This document shows positions 17,268 to 24,494 of a stretch of 60,709 nt of DNA, one piece after another. The DNA is from Opitutus sp. GAS368 (GTDB taxonomy: Bacteria; Verrucomicrobiota; Verrucomicrobiia; Opitutales; Opitutaceae): NCBI GenBank assembly GCA_945903545.1, contig CAMDOO010000006.1, positions 1-60,709 of the forward strand, in the 5' to 3' direction. The position numbers and the translations under genes are program-made. Positions within the stretch are counted from its first letter, which is position 1; each line of letters opens with the position of its first letter. Below the pieces are notes generated by a model that saw only the letters and a list, made by a program, of their open reading frames with translations, searched no databases and had not been told where the DNA came from.

Positions 17268-18464
17268 ATGATTTCCCGGTTCCTCCCCGGCTCGGTCCGC
17301 CGCCTGCTCGGCGTCAAGGCCGCCACCGGTCCCAAAGCCGCCACCGGCCCCGTCTCCTTCGAGGTGATCGATCGTCCCGACACGCTCGCGCCCTTCCTCG
17401 CCGCCCTCGACCAGCTCGACGAGGTCTCCCTCGATACCGAGGCGGACAACATGTACCACTACCGCAACCGGGTCTGCCTCCTGCAGTTCCTGGTCGCGGG
17501 TCGTGTCTTCCTGATCGATCCGCTCGCCCCGGGCATCGACCTCAAACCGCTCTGGCCGATCCTCGCCCGCAAGCATCTCGTGATGCACGGGAGCGACTTC
17601 GACCTGCGCCTGCTGCATGACCTCTGCGGGTTCCGCGCGAAAAGTCTCTTCGACACCATGCTGGCCGCGCAGCTCCTCGGCCGCACCCGCTTCGGACTCG
17701 CCGCCCTGCTCGAGGAGCACTTCGGCGTCGCCCTCGACAAGTCCGGCCAGAAGGCCAACTGGTCGAAGCGGCCCATCACCCCCAAGCTCCTCCACTACGC
17801 CGCGCTCGACGTCTGGCACCTCCCCGCCCTGCGCGACATCCTCCAGCGCGAGCTGAAGAACAAGGGCCGCGACGGCTGGCTCCAGCAGCAATGCGAGGCG
17901 CAGATCGAGGCCGGCACCGCCGGCTTCGCGCCGGACACCGAACACGACTGGCGGATCGGCAAGTCCGAGCGCCTGCGCGGCCGCAGCCTCACCGTGCTCC
18001 ACGCCATCTGGCACTGGCGCGAATCCCAGGCCCAGCGCCTCGACGTGCCGCCCTTCAAGGTCTGCTCCAATGAGTTTCTCCTCCAGGTCGCCTACGACTC
18101 GGGCGCGGAAAACGCCGCCGTCGAGGCTATCCTCCAGCCCATCCAGCTCGGCCGGCGTCACGACCGCATCTTCCCGTCGCTCGCCGCCGCCGTCCGCGAG
18201 GGTTTCGCGAAGGATCCCGCGTCACTGCCCCGGCGCCCCCCGCGCGACACCCGCTTCAACCCGCTGACCAACTCCGAGCTCGCCCGGCTCGACCGCATCA
18301 AGGCCGACCGTGACGCCATCGCCACCAAGCTCGGGATCGAGGCCACCCTGATCTCCAACCGCGCCCAGCTGGCGCTGATCGCCCGCGATCCCGCCCAGCT
18401 CGACGCCACCCTGCTGCGCTGGCAGGCCGACCTCCTGCGCGAATCGCCCTCGCTCAAGACCTGA
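17268..18464 (+). CDS. rnd: Ribonuclease D
   Basis: A 398-residue 3'-5' exoribonuclease involved in tRNA 3' processing. DEDDy exonuclease residues are visible: VSLDTEADNMYHYRNRVCLLQF (DxE), LVMHGSDFDLRLLHDLCGF (D) and LLHYAALDVWHLPAL (YxxxD). The sequence KSGQKANWSKRPITPK is typical of RNase D. The C-terminal half corresponds to the HRDC domain region. The first about 28 residues contain a duplicated KAATGP that looks like low-complexity leader; a slightly later start is possible. Confidence 0.93.
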   Translation: MISRFLPGSVRRLLGVKAATGPKAATGPVSFEVIDRPDTLAPFLAALDQLDEVSLDTEADNMYHYRNRVCLLQFLVAGRVFLIDPLAPGIDLKPLWPILARKHLVMHGSDFDLRLLHDLCGFRAKSLFDTMLAAQLLGRTRFGLAALLEEHFGVALDKSGQKANWSKRPITPKLLHYAALDVWHLPALRDILQRELKNKGRDGWLQQQCEAQIEAGTAGFAPDTEHDWRIGKSERLRGRSLTVLHAIWHWRESQAQRLDVPPFKVCSNEFLLQVAYDSGAENAAVEAILQPIQLGRRHDRIFPSLAAAVREGFAKDPASLPRRPPRDTRFNPLTNSELARLDRIKADRDAIATKLGIEATLISNRAQLALIARDPAQLDATLLRWQADLLRESPSLKT

Positions 18465-18486
18465 GCGCCGGGACCAGTGGGGGGGG

Positions 18487-18578
18487 TGAGTGACAGGTGA
18501 CAAGTGACGACTCGGACCGCCGGGAGCGGACCATTCTCCGCTTCCTTCTTGTCACCCGTCACTCGTCACTCGTCACTA
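18487..18578. repeat. GTGACAAGTGAC-family inverted repeat upstream of oleC
   Basis: Left arm GAGTGACAGGTGACAAGTGA and right arm GTCACCCGTCACTCGTCACT pair over a long stretch. Related copies lie inside oleC (19931-20006) and across the oleC/oleD junction (20421-20508). Confidence 0.85.
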
Positions 18579-18635
18579 ACGCATGGCCGTGCGCTCTCGT
18601 GTTTTTCGCGTGTTTCGTGGGCCAAAAAATCCGTG

Positions 18636-20438
18636 ATGCCTCAGGATAACGCCAACATCGCGCGGCACCTCCGGCTCATGGCGGCAAGCCAGCCGGGCAC
18701 CCCCGCCCTGAAGATCCCGCGCGGCCGGACAACAAACGGCGCAATCGACTACCTGAGCCTCAGCTTCCGCGAACTCGCCGCCGAGGCCGACGCCTGGACC
18801 GCCCGGCTGCAGGCCCACGGCGTCCGCCGCGGCGACCGTACGCTCGTGATGGTGCGCCCCGGCCTGCCCCTGATCGCCGCCGCCTTCGGACTGTTCCAGC
18901 TCGGCGCCGTCCCAGTGATCATCGATCCCGGCATGGGACTGAAGAGCTTCCTCGCCTGCGTCGCCCGCTCCCGCCCGCGCGCCCTCGTCGGCATCCCGAT
19001 GGCGCGCCTCGTCCGGCATCTCTTCCGCCGCAGCTTTCGCACTGTCGAAATCACGGTCCCAGTGAGCAGCTCGCTCACCGCCCGCTTGGCAGGCCAATCT
19101 CATATCTCAAATTTGAAATTTGAAATCGTGAACAGCGCCGCCGCGGACCTCGCGGCGGTCCTGTTCACGTCCGGCTCCACCGGCGCCCCCAAGGGCGTCT
19201 GCTACGAGCATGGCATGTTCGAGGCCCAGGTGCGGCTCATCCGCGAGGCCTACGGCATCCAGCCGGGTGAGGTCGACCTGCCCTTGCTACCCATCTTCGC
19301 GCTCTTCAACCCCGCCTTGGGTATGACCTCTGTGATTCCGGAAATCGACCCGCGCCATCCGGCGCAGGTCGATCCCGCGAAAATCGTGCAGGCAATCCAA
19401 CAGGAAAAAGTCACCAACTCCTTCGGCTCGCCCACCCTGTGGGGAAAGATCGGCGCCCACTGCCAGTCCCACGGCCTCACCCTCCCCTCCCTCCGCCGCG
19501 TCCTCTGCGCCGGTGCCCCCGTCCCCTCCGCGCTCTGGCAGAGCTCCCCCGCGTGGCTGCCCCACGGCCAGCTTCACAGCCCCTACGGCGCCACCGAGGC
19601 CCTGCCCGTCGCCACCTTCTCCGCCACCGAGGCCCTGCCTCTGCTCGCCGCCGCAAAGCCGGATCCGGCTTCGCCAGAGTTTCATCTATTAAATGAAGCT
19701 CTGGGCGGAGTCCCCGCCCTGGGCACCTGCATCGGTCGGGCGCTGCCGGGCATGGAAGTCCGGATCATCGCGATTTCCGACGCGCCAATCGCGACGATAA
19801 GCGATGCCCGGGAACTTCCGCCCGGCGAAGTCGGTGAGATCATCGTCCGCGGTCCCGTCGTCACGAAGGAGTACGACGCCCTGCCGGAGGCCACGGCGGA
19901 GGCGAAGATCGTCGCCGACAGCGATAGGTTCCCAGTGACAAGTGACAAGAATCCGGCACCCACCGATCCCTCTCTTGTTACTTCACCCTTGCCACTTGAT
20001 ACTTCCTCGGCGCCCCGCGCCGAGGTCTGGCACCGCATGGGCGATTGCGGCCGGCTCGATGCCGAGGGACGGCTCTGGTTCTGCGGCCGCAAGGTCGAAC
20101 GCGTCATCACCCCCACGGGAACGTTCTTCACCGAGCCGTGCGAGATCGTCTTCCGTCGCCACTCCAAGGTGAAACGTTGCGCGCTCATCGGACTCGGTGA
20201 ACCAGGCCGGCAGGAACCGGCCATCGTCATCGAGTGGAACGCTGGAACCGCGGAAACCGCGGCGCTGGCCGTCGAGCTCGCCCAACTCGCGGCCTCGTCG
20301 CCTGGCACCTCCGGCATCCGCCGGTTCTATTATCACCCGAGCTTTCCGGTGGATGTCCGGCACAACGCCAAGATCCACCGCCTCCAACTCGCACGCTGGG
20401 CGGCCACGGCGAAGCCGGTGGTGTCGGGTGACACGTGA
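18636..20438 (+). CDS. oleC: Olefin beta-lactone synthetase OleC-like AMP-forming enzyme
   Basis: A 600-residue member of the acyl-AMP-forming superfamily. Motifs: AAVLFTSGSTGAPKGVCYEH (P-loop), LHSPYGATEALPVA, WHRMGDCGRLDAEGRLWFCGRKVERVI, and the late HNAKIHRLQLARW lysine segment. HGMFEAQVRLIREAYGI, the ARHLRLMAASQPGTPALK start and the tight coupling to oleD fit OleC. OleC turns beta-hydroxy acids into beta-lactones in long-chain olefin synthesis. Three repeat-derived inserts are in frame: residues about 154-164, 347-356 and 433-458. The stop overlaps oleD by four bases. Other acyl-CoA ligases of this fold are the alternative. Confidence 0.82.
   Translation: MPQDNANIARHLRLMAASQPGTPALKIPRGRTTNGAIDYLSLSFRELAAEADAWTARLQAHGVRRGDRTLVMVRPGLPLIAAAFGLFQLGAVPVIIDPGMGLKSFLACVARSRPRALVGIPMARLVRHLFRRSFRTVEITVPVSSSLTARLAGQSHISNLKFEIVNSAAADLAAVLFTSGSTGAPKGVCYEHGMFEAQVRLIREAYGIQPGEVDLPLLPIFALFNPALGMTSVIPEIDPRHPAQVDPAKIVQAIQQEKVTNSFGSPTLWGKIGAHCQSHGLTLPSLRRVLCAGAPVPSALWQSSPAWLPHGQLHSPYGATEALPVATFSATEALPLLAAAKPDPASPEFHLLNEALGGVPALGTCIGRALPGMEVRIIAISDAPIATISDARELPPGEVGEIIVRGPVVTKEYDALPEATAEAKIVADSDRFPVTSDKNPAPTDPSLVTSPLPLDTSSAPRAEVWHRMGDCGRLDAEGRLWFCGRKVERVITPTGTFFTEPCEIVFRRHSKVKRCALIGLGEPGRQEPAIVIEWNAGTAETAALAVELAQLAASSPGTSGIRRFYYHPSFPVDVRHNAKIHRLQLARWAATAKPVVSGDT
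19096..19128. repeat. In-frame AAATCTC/AAATTTG repeat within oleC
   Basis: A 33-base heptamer-like repeat that matches 23146-23178 in the rlmD-like gene at 30 of 33 positions and lies in the same codon phase. It encodes SHISNLKFEIV here and SQISNLKSEIA there. Confidence 0.9.
19657..19719. repeat. In-frame palindrome cluster within oleC
   Basis: AGCCGGATCCGGCT (19657-19670, perfect), then CCAGAGTTTCAT / ATGAAGCTCTGG around CTATTAA (19674-19704, one mismatch), then GGGCGG / CCGCCC (19703-19719). The centre CATCTATTA resembles the palindromes in oleD and rlmN. Confidence 0.8.
19931..20006. repeat. In-frame GTGACAAGTGAC-family repeat within oleC
   Basis: Left arm CCCAGTGACAAGTGACAAGA, right part TCTCTTGTTACTTCACCCTT. 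The frame stays open and encodes a Pro/Thr/Ser-rich stretch (FPVTSDKNPAPTDPSLV) between conserved C-terminal motifs of OleC. Confidence 0.85.
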
Positions 20439-20508
20439 CGAGTGACAAGGGATCGGAAGCTGTCCTTTCTCCGAGCAACGTGTCACCCGTCACCCGTCAC
20501 TCGCCACC
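20421..20508. repeat. GTGACACGTGACGAGTGAC repeat across the oleC/oleD junction
   Basis: Left arm GTGTCGGGTGACACGTGACG, right arm GTGTCACCCGTCACCCGTCA. The left arm contains the oleC stop and the oleD start (ATGA at 20435-20438); the rest encodes the first about 24 residues of OleD. Confidence 0.85.
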
Positions 20509-21544
20509 CAGCCCTGCGCTGGTCACCGGCGGCACCGGCTTCCTTGGCCGGAAACTCGTCGAACGGCTGCTCGCCGAAGGACGCCAGGTCGCGGTGCTCG
20601 GCCGCACGCCCGCGCCGGACCTCGAGGCGAAGGGAGTCCGCTTCATCCGCGCCTCGCTCGATGACGCCCCTGCGGTCGAGGCCGCCTGCGCCGGGATCGG
20701 GACCGTCTTTCACACCGCGGCGAAGGTCGGGGTCTGGGGTCGCTACGACGATTTCTTCCGCACCAACGTGCTCGGCACCCGCGCGCTGCTCGCCGGTTGC
20801 CGGCGCCACGGGGTCGCCCACTTCATCCACACCAGCACCCCGAGCGTGGTTTACAATAGCCGCGACCTCGCCGGTGCCGACGAGTCGCTCCCGCTCACGA
20901 GCAACTGCCCGAGCCCCTATCCACTCACCAAGGCCATCGCCGAGCGCGAGGTCCTCGCCGCCAACTCCCCGGGGCTGCGTACCGTTGCCCTCCGCCCCCA
21001 CCTGATCTGGGGCGTGGGCGACCCGCACCTCGTGCCCCGCGTCCTCGCCCGCGCCCGCGCCGGCCGCCTGCGCATCGTCGGCTCCGGAAAAAACCGCGTG
21101 GACATGGTCCACGTCGACAACACGGTCGACGCCCACCTGCTCGCGGAAAAGGCCCTGCGGGAGTGTCATCTAATAGATGACATCTCCTCTGGGCGAAAGC
21201 GTGCGGATGGCCGGGCCTTTTTCATCACCAACGGCGAGCCGGTGCTGCTCTGGGAATGGATCAACGAACTCCTGCACGGGCTTGGGCAACCGCCGGTGAC
21301 GAAGAAGATTTCTCTCGGGGCCGCGTCCGCCGTCGGCGCCCTGTGCGAGGCGGCGTGGCGGGTGCTGCCAGTGCGCGGCGAGCCGCCGATGACGCGCTTC
21401 ATCGCCGCCGAGCTGGCCAGGGACCACTGGTTCGACCTTTCCGCGGCCCGCCGCGACCTCGGCTACGAACCCCGCGTCTCGATGGCCGCGGGCACGGCCG
21501 AACTGATCGCGTGGTACCGGCAAACCGGCCTGCCTCCGGCATGA
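20435..21544 (+). CDS. oleD: OleD-like NAD(P)-dependent 2-alkyl-3-ketoalkanoate reductase
   Basis: A 369-residue short-chain dehydrogenase/epimerase-type protein. The Rossmann motif ALVTGGTGFLGRKLVERLL starts at about residue 28. Catalytic YPLTKAIAE (YxxxK) and TSTPSVVYN are present, as is the late VDMVHVDNTVDAHLLAEKAL. It resembles the 3-beta-hydroxysteroid dehydrogenase-like OleD that reduces the OleA product. The first 24 residues come from repeat DNA and are probably dispensable. Residues 244-250 (CHLIDDI) come from a second in-frame palindrome. It overlaps oleC upstream and the transporter gene downstream by four bases each. oleA and oleB are not in the window. Confidence 0.82.
   Translation: MTSDKGSEAVLSPSNVSPVTRHSPPSPALVTGGTGFLGRKLVERLLAEGRQVAVLGRTPAPDLEAKGVRFIRASLDDAPAVEAACAGIGTVFHTAAKVGVWGRYDDFFRTNVLGTRALLAGCRRHGVAHFIHTSTPSVVYNSRDLAGADESLPLTSNCPSPYPLTKAIAEREVLAANSPGLRTVALRPHLIWGVGDPHLVPRVLARARAGRLRIVGSGKNRVDMVHVDNTVDAHLLAEKALRECHLIDDISSGRKRADGRAFFITNGEPVLLWEWINELLHGLGQPPVTKKISLGAASAVGALCEAAWRVLPVRGEPPMTRFIAAELARDHWFDLSAARRDLGYEPRVSMAAGTAELIAWYRQTGLPPA
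21164..21182. repeat. In-frame 19-bp palindrome within oleD
   Basis: TGTCATCTAATAGATGACA, a perfect palindrome around one central base. It is the exact reverse complement of 41228-41246 in rlmN. Flanking GGAG/CTCC and GCCC/GGGC pairs extend the symmetry. Confidence 0.92.
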
Positions 21545-22062
21545 ATCCGCGCCAGATCGTTCTGCCGGCCCTCGCCATGGCGGCGATCGTGCTCGTCTCC
21601 AACCTCCTCGTGCAGTTCCCGCTGAATGCGTGGCTGACCTGGGGCGCCTTCTCCTACCCTGTCGCCTACCTCGTGACCGATATCTGCAACCGCGTCGCCG
21701 GCCCGGTGCTGGCGCGGCGCGTGGCGTGGATCGGCTTCGCGGTCGGCCTCACCTGCTCCGCGCTGCTCGCGCCGGTGCGCATCGCCGCCGCCTCGGGCTC
21801 CGCCTTCATCGCCTCGCAGTTGCTCGACGTTGCGGTCTTCAACCGCCTCCGGCAGCAGAGCTGGTGGAAAGCCCCGTTCTTCGGATCGGTCTCCGCCTCG
21901 GTGATCGACACCGCCATCTTCTTCAGCCTCGCCTTCGCCGGCACCCCCGTGCCGTGGCTGCCGCTCGCGCTCGGCGACCTCGCCGTGAAACTCCTGATGG
22001 CGCTGCTGCTGCTGCCGCCCTACCGCGTGCTCGTGCAGCGCCTGACGGGGAAAATGCCTTAG
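21541..22062 (+). CDS. VUT/YhhQ-family queuosine precursor transporter
   Basis: A 173-residue membrane protein with about six helices. VAYLVTDICNRVAGP, ASGSAFIASQLLDVAVFNRLRQQSWWKAPFFGSVSASVIDTAIFFSLAF and LGDLAVKLLMALLLLPPYRVLV are diagnostic of the VUT family (YhhQ), which imports preQ0 or preQ1 type precursors. The ATG at 21541 overlaps the oleD stop (ATGA), so it is translationally coupled to oleD although the functions look unrelated. queC/queE lie 6 kb away. Confidence 0.88.
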   Translation: MNPRQIVLPALAMAAIVLVSNLLVQFPLNAWLTWGAFSYPVAYLVTDICNRVAGPVLARRVAWIGFAVGLTCSALLAPVRIAAASGSAFIASQLLDVAVFNRLRQQSWWKAPFFGSVSASVIDTAIFFSLAFAGTPVPWLPLALGDLAVKLLMALLLLPPYRVLVQRLTGKMP

Positions 22063-22084
22063 CAACCCGCCCCGTGTGCCGGCC

Positions 22085-22936
22085 TCAGCTCCGCTGCCGC
22101 ACCGCCTCGAACAGCGTGATGATCGTCGCCATCGCAACATTGAGGGAGTCGGCCTGGCCGGCCATCGGGATGCGCACGGGGAGGTCGGCGTTTTCCAGCC
22201 AGAATTTACTGAGGCCGTACTGCTCACTGCCCATGACGACGGCCAGCGGGCCGCGCAGGTCGGCGTCGGAATAGATCTTCTCCGCCGCCGGCGTGGTCGC
22301 GACCGTGCGGATTTTCTTCTCCCGGAGCCAGGCCTGGACCGCGGTGCTCTCGGCCACCACGCACGGCACGGAGAACAGCACGCCGGTCGAGGCCCGGACC
22401 ACGTTGGGGTTGAAGATGTCGGTGACCGGATCGCAGACGATCACGGCGTGGCAGCCCGCAGCGTCGGCACTGCGCAGGATCGTGCCGAGGTTGCCGGGCT
22501 TCTCGATCGCCTCGACCACGAGCAGGAAGGGCGCCTTCGCTGTAGCCGGGGTCGCTGACCCCGGACCGGCCTCACCGAGGCCAGCTACAATTCGATCCAT
22601 GTCGGCCAAGGTCCGCTGCCACTGCGGGGCCACGGCAAGGAGCCCGTCCGGCCGCTCCCGGTACGCGACCTTGGCAAAGGCGTCCTTGGATAGCTCGAAC
22701 AGCGTCGCCCCGGCCGCCGCGGCCTGCTCGAGCAGGGTGCGCTCGTTCTCGCCGAGGAACCACTCGGGCGAGAAATAGACTTCCCGCAGCGGGATCTTCT
22801 TCTCCAGCGCCCGCCGGACCTCGCGGTAACCCTCGACGAGGAACAGCCCCGCCTCGTCACGCGGCCGGCGGTCGCGCAGGCGCACCAGCTCCTTCACGCG
22901 GGGATTCTGGAGGCTGGTGATCTTTTCGGCGGGCAT
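22085..22936 (-). CDS. TrmH-family (SPOUT) RNA 2'-O-methyltransferase with repeat insert
   Basis: A 283-residue protein. The N-terminal substrate-binding domain starts ITSLQNPRVKELVRLRDRRPR and FLVEGYREVRRAL. The SPOUT domain has FLLVVEAIEKPGNLGTILRSADAAGCHAVIV, VVMGSEQYGLSKFWLENADLPVRIPM and DSLNVAMATIITLFEAVRQ (motifs 1-3 forming the knot). It methylates rRNA or tRNA ribose; the exact target is not visible. Between the two domains, residues about 116-132 (IVAGLGEAGPGSATPAT) are encoded by a palindromic repeat (22541-22589). It is divergent from and partly overlaps the upstream frame of the rlmD-like gene. Confidence 0.9.
   Translation of the reverse strand: MPAEKITSLQNPRVKELVRLRDRRPRDEAGLFLVEGYREVRRALEKKIPLREVYFSPEWFLGENERTLLEQAAAAGATLFELSKDAFAKVAYRERPDGLLAVAPQWQRTLADMDRIVAGLGEAGPGSATPATAKAPFLLVVEAIEKPGNLGTILRSADAAGCHAVIVCDPVTDIFNPNVVRASTGVLFSVPCVVAESTAVQAWLREKKIRTVATTPAAEKIYSDADLRGPLAVVMGSEQYGLSKFWLENADLPVRIPMAGQADSLNVAMATIITLFEAVRQRS
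22541..22589. repeat. In-frame GTAGCCGGGGTC...GAGGCCAGCTAC repeat within the trmH-like gene
   Basis: A 49-base element with outer TGTAGC/GCTACA, inner hairpins CCGGGGTCGCTGACCCCGG and GGCCTCACCGAGGCC. Intergenic copies lie at 27569-27617 and 39205-39254. Confidence 0.92.
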
Positions 22937-22950
22937 CGGTCTGTTTGTAG

Positions 22951-23045
22951 CGCCAGAGCCACGGAGGGCACGGAGAATCTACCCTGAATTTCAGCTTCGC
23001 CCGGCCGCGGTTCTCCGTGTCCTCTGTGCCCCTGTGGCCAAAAAG
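22951..23045. repeat. CCACGGAGGGCACGGAGAA / TTCTCCGTGTCCTCTGTG inverted repeat before the rlmD-like gene
   Basis: Left CACGGAGGGCACGGAGAA and right TTCTCCGTGTCCTCTGTGC arms. The right arm continues into CCCTGTGGCCAAAAA, where the likely GTG start (23034) of the next gene sits. Confidence 0.7.
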
Positions 23046-24386
23046 AAGTTCAACGACCATCCCTTCGCCTATCACCAGGAGATCGAGCTGGAGATCACCA
23101 CGCTCACCAACCTCGGCTCGGGCTTGGGCCGCGTGGCGCTGCCAGAATCTCAAATCTCAAATCTGAAATCTGAAATCGCGACCCAACCGCCGGCAGCCGC
23201 TGGTGGCTGGGTCGTCATGGTCCCCTTCACCCTGCCGGGAGAGCGCGTGCGGGTCCGGGTGTTCCGCAACCAGAAAAATTTCTCCGAGGCCGATCTCTTG
23301 GAGGTGCTCACTCCGTCGCCGCACCGCGTCGCCGCCCGTTGCACCCTGTTCGGCCGCTGTGGCGGCTGCCAGTACCAGCACCTCGCCTACGCGGAGCAGT
23401 TGCTCTGGAAACAGCGCCAGGTGGGCGAGCTCCTGAAATACATGGTGGGGATCGAATCCCCCGTGAACCCGGTCATCGCGTCACCGCGCGAGTACGGCTA
23501 CCGGTCAAAGATCACACCCCATTTTTCCGCTCTGCGGAAAAATGAAGGAATTCCCTCCGGGAATTCGCCGGATGCCGGCGGATCCCCGATTGGATTCCTG
23601 CGGGCCGGGAATCGTTTCGAACTGGTGGACGTGCCGGAGTGTCCGATCGCCACGCCCGAGATCAACGCGAAGCTCCCTGAGGTGCGCGAGAAGACCCGGC
23701 GGCGACTGGCCGCCGGAGAGTTCAAGCGCGATGCCACGCTGCTCCTCCGTCATTCCAGCGAAGGCGTCACCACGGACTACGACGCCATCATCACCGAGGA
23801 GATTGCGGTCGCCCGTCCGCCTTCCGCCGTCAGCCCTCCGCCCTCTCTCCGGCTCCGCTTCCTCGCCCGCGATTTTTTCCAGAACAACCCGTTCATCCTC
23901 CCGGCCTTCACCGGCTACGTGCGGGAGCAGGCGGCACAGACCGGGGCGCGTTTCCTCGTCGACGCCTACTGCGGCAGCGGACTCTTCGCCCTCGCGGCCG
24001 CCCCGGCCTTCGAGCGCGTGGCGGGCATCGAGATCAGCGAGAGCAGCATCCGCTTCGCGAGGGAAAACGCCGCGGCCAACAGCATCGCCAACGCCGAGTT
24101 CCGCGCGGGCGACGCCGCCGCGATCTTCGCCGGGCTGATATTTCCCCCGGCCGAGACCGCCGTGATCATCGACCCGCCACGCAAGGGCTGCGACGAATCC
24201 TTCCTCACCCAGCTCTTCGCCTTTGGCCCGCTCACCGTGGTCTACGTCTCGTGCGACCCGGCGACGCAGATGCGCGACCTCAAGGCCTTCCTCGCCGCCG
24301 GCTACTCCCTCGCTGCCGTGCAGCCCTTCGACCTTTTTCCGCAGACGCGGCATCTCGAGTGCGTGATCACGCTCCACCGGCCCTGA
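23034..24386 (+). CDS. RlmD/TrmA-like class I SAM-dependent RNA (uracil-5)-methyltransferase
   Basis: About 450 residues from a GTG at 23034; a longer frame opens at 22917 but reads through repeat DNA. Order: TRAM domain (IELEITTLTNLGSGLGRVAL), Fe-S cysteine motif CTLFGRCGGCQYQHLAYAEQ, FLARDFFQNNPFILP, FLVDAYCGSGLFALA, IIDPPRKGCD and catalytic VYVSCDPATQMRDL. It should form 5-methyluridine in 23S rRNA or tRNA. Repeat-derived inserts split the TRAM domain (residues 38-60) and the central domain (163-183). Whether it targets U1939 or another site cannot be decided from sequence. Confidence 0.9.
   Translation: MAKKKFNDHPFAYHQEIELEITTLTNLGSGLGRVALPESQISNLKSEIATQPPAAAGGWVVMVPFTLPGERVRVRVFRNQKNFSEADLLEVLTPSPHRVAARCTLFGRCGGCQYQHLAYAEQLLWKQRQVGELLKYMVGIESPVNPVIASPREYGYRSKITPHFSALRKNEGIPSGNSPDAGGSPIGFLRAGNRFELVDVPECPIATPEINAKLPEVREKTRRRLAAGEFKRDATLLLRHSSEGVTTDYDAIITEEIAVARPPSAVSPPPSLRLRFLARDFFQNNPFILPAFTGYVREQAAQTGARFLVDAYCGSGLFALAAAPAFERVAGIEISESSIRFARENAAANSIANAEFRAGDAAAIFAGLIFPPAETAVIIDPPRKGCDESFLTQLFAFGPLTVVYVSCDPATQMRDLKAFLAAGYSLAAVQPFDLFPQTRHLECVITLHRP
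23146..23214. repeat. Two adjacent in-frame repeats in the TRAM region of the rlmD-like gene
   Basis: 23146-23178 is the AAATCTC/AAATCTG heptamer-like repeat shared with oleC. 23179-23214 follows directly as an imperfect inverted repeat from CGACCCAACC to GGCTGGGTCG, encoding TQPPAAAGGWV. Confidence 0.85.
23520..23580. repeat. Three consecutive in-frame triloop palindromes in the rlmD-like gene
   Basis: CATTTTTCCGC/GCGGAAAAATG with loop TCT (23520-23544); GAATTCCC/GGGAATTC with loop TCC (23548-23566); CGCCGG/CCGGCG with loop ATG (23566-23580). All arms are perfect and the frame is kept. Confidence 0.9.
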
Positions 24387-24494
24387 TGGGCCGGGGTCGC
24401 TGGTAGTTGGGGTGAGGCGGCACAACTGCCTCCGCTTGGTCGGGGATTGCCAGCGGAGGCGCGGTGCCGTTCCTTGGAGTCAGCTTTTCCGCCC

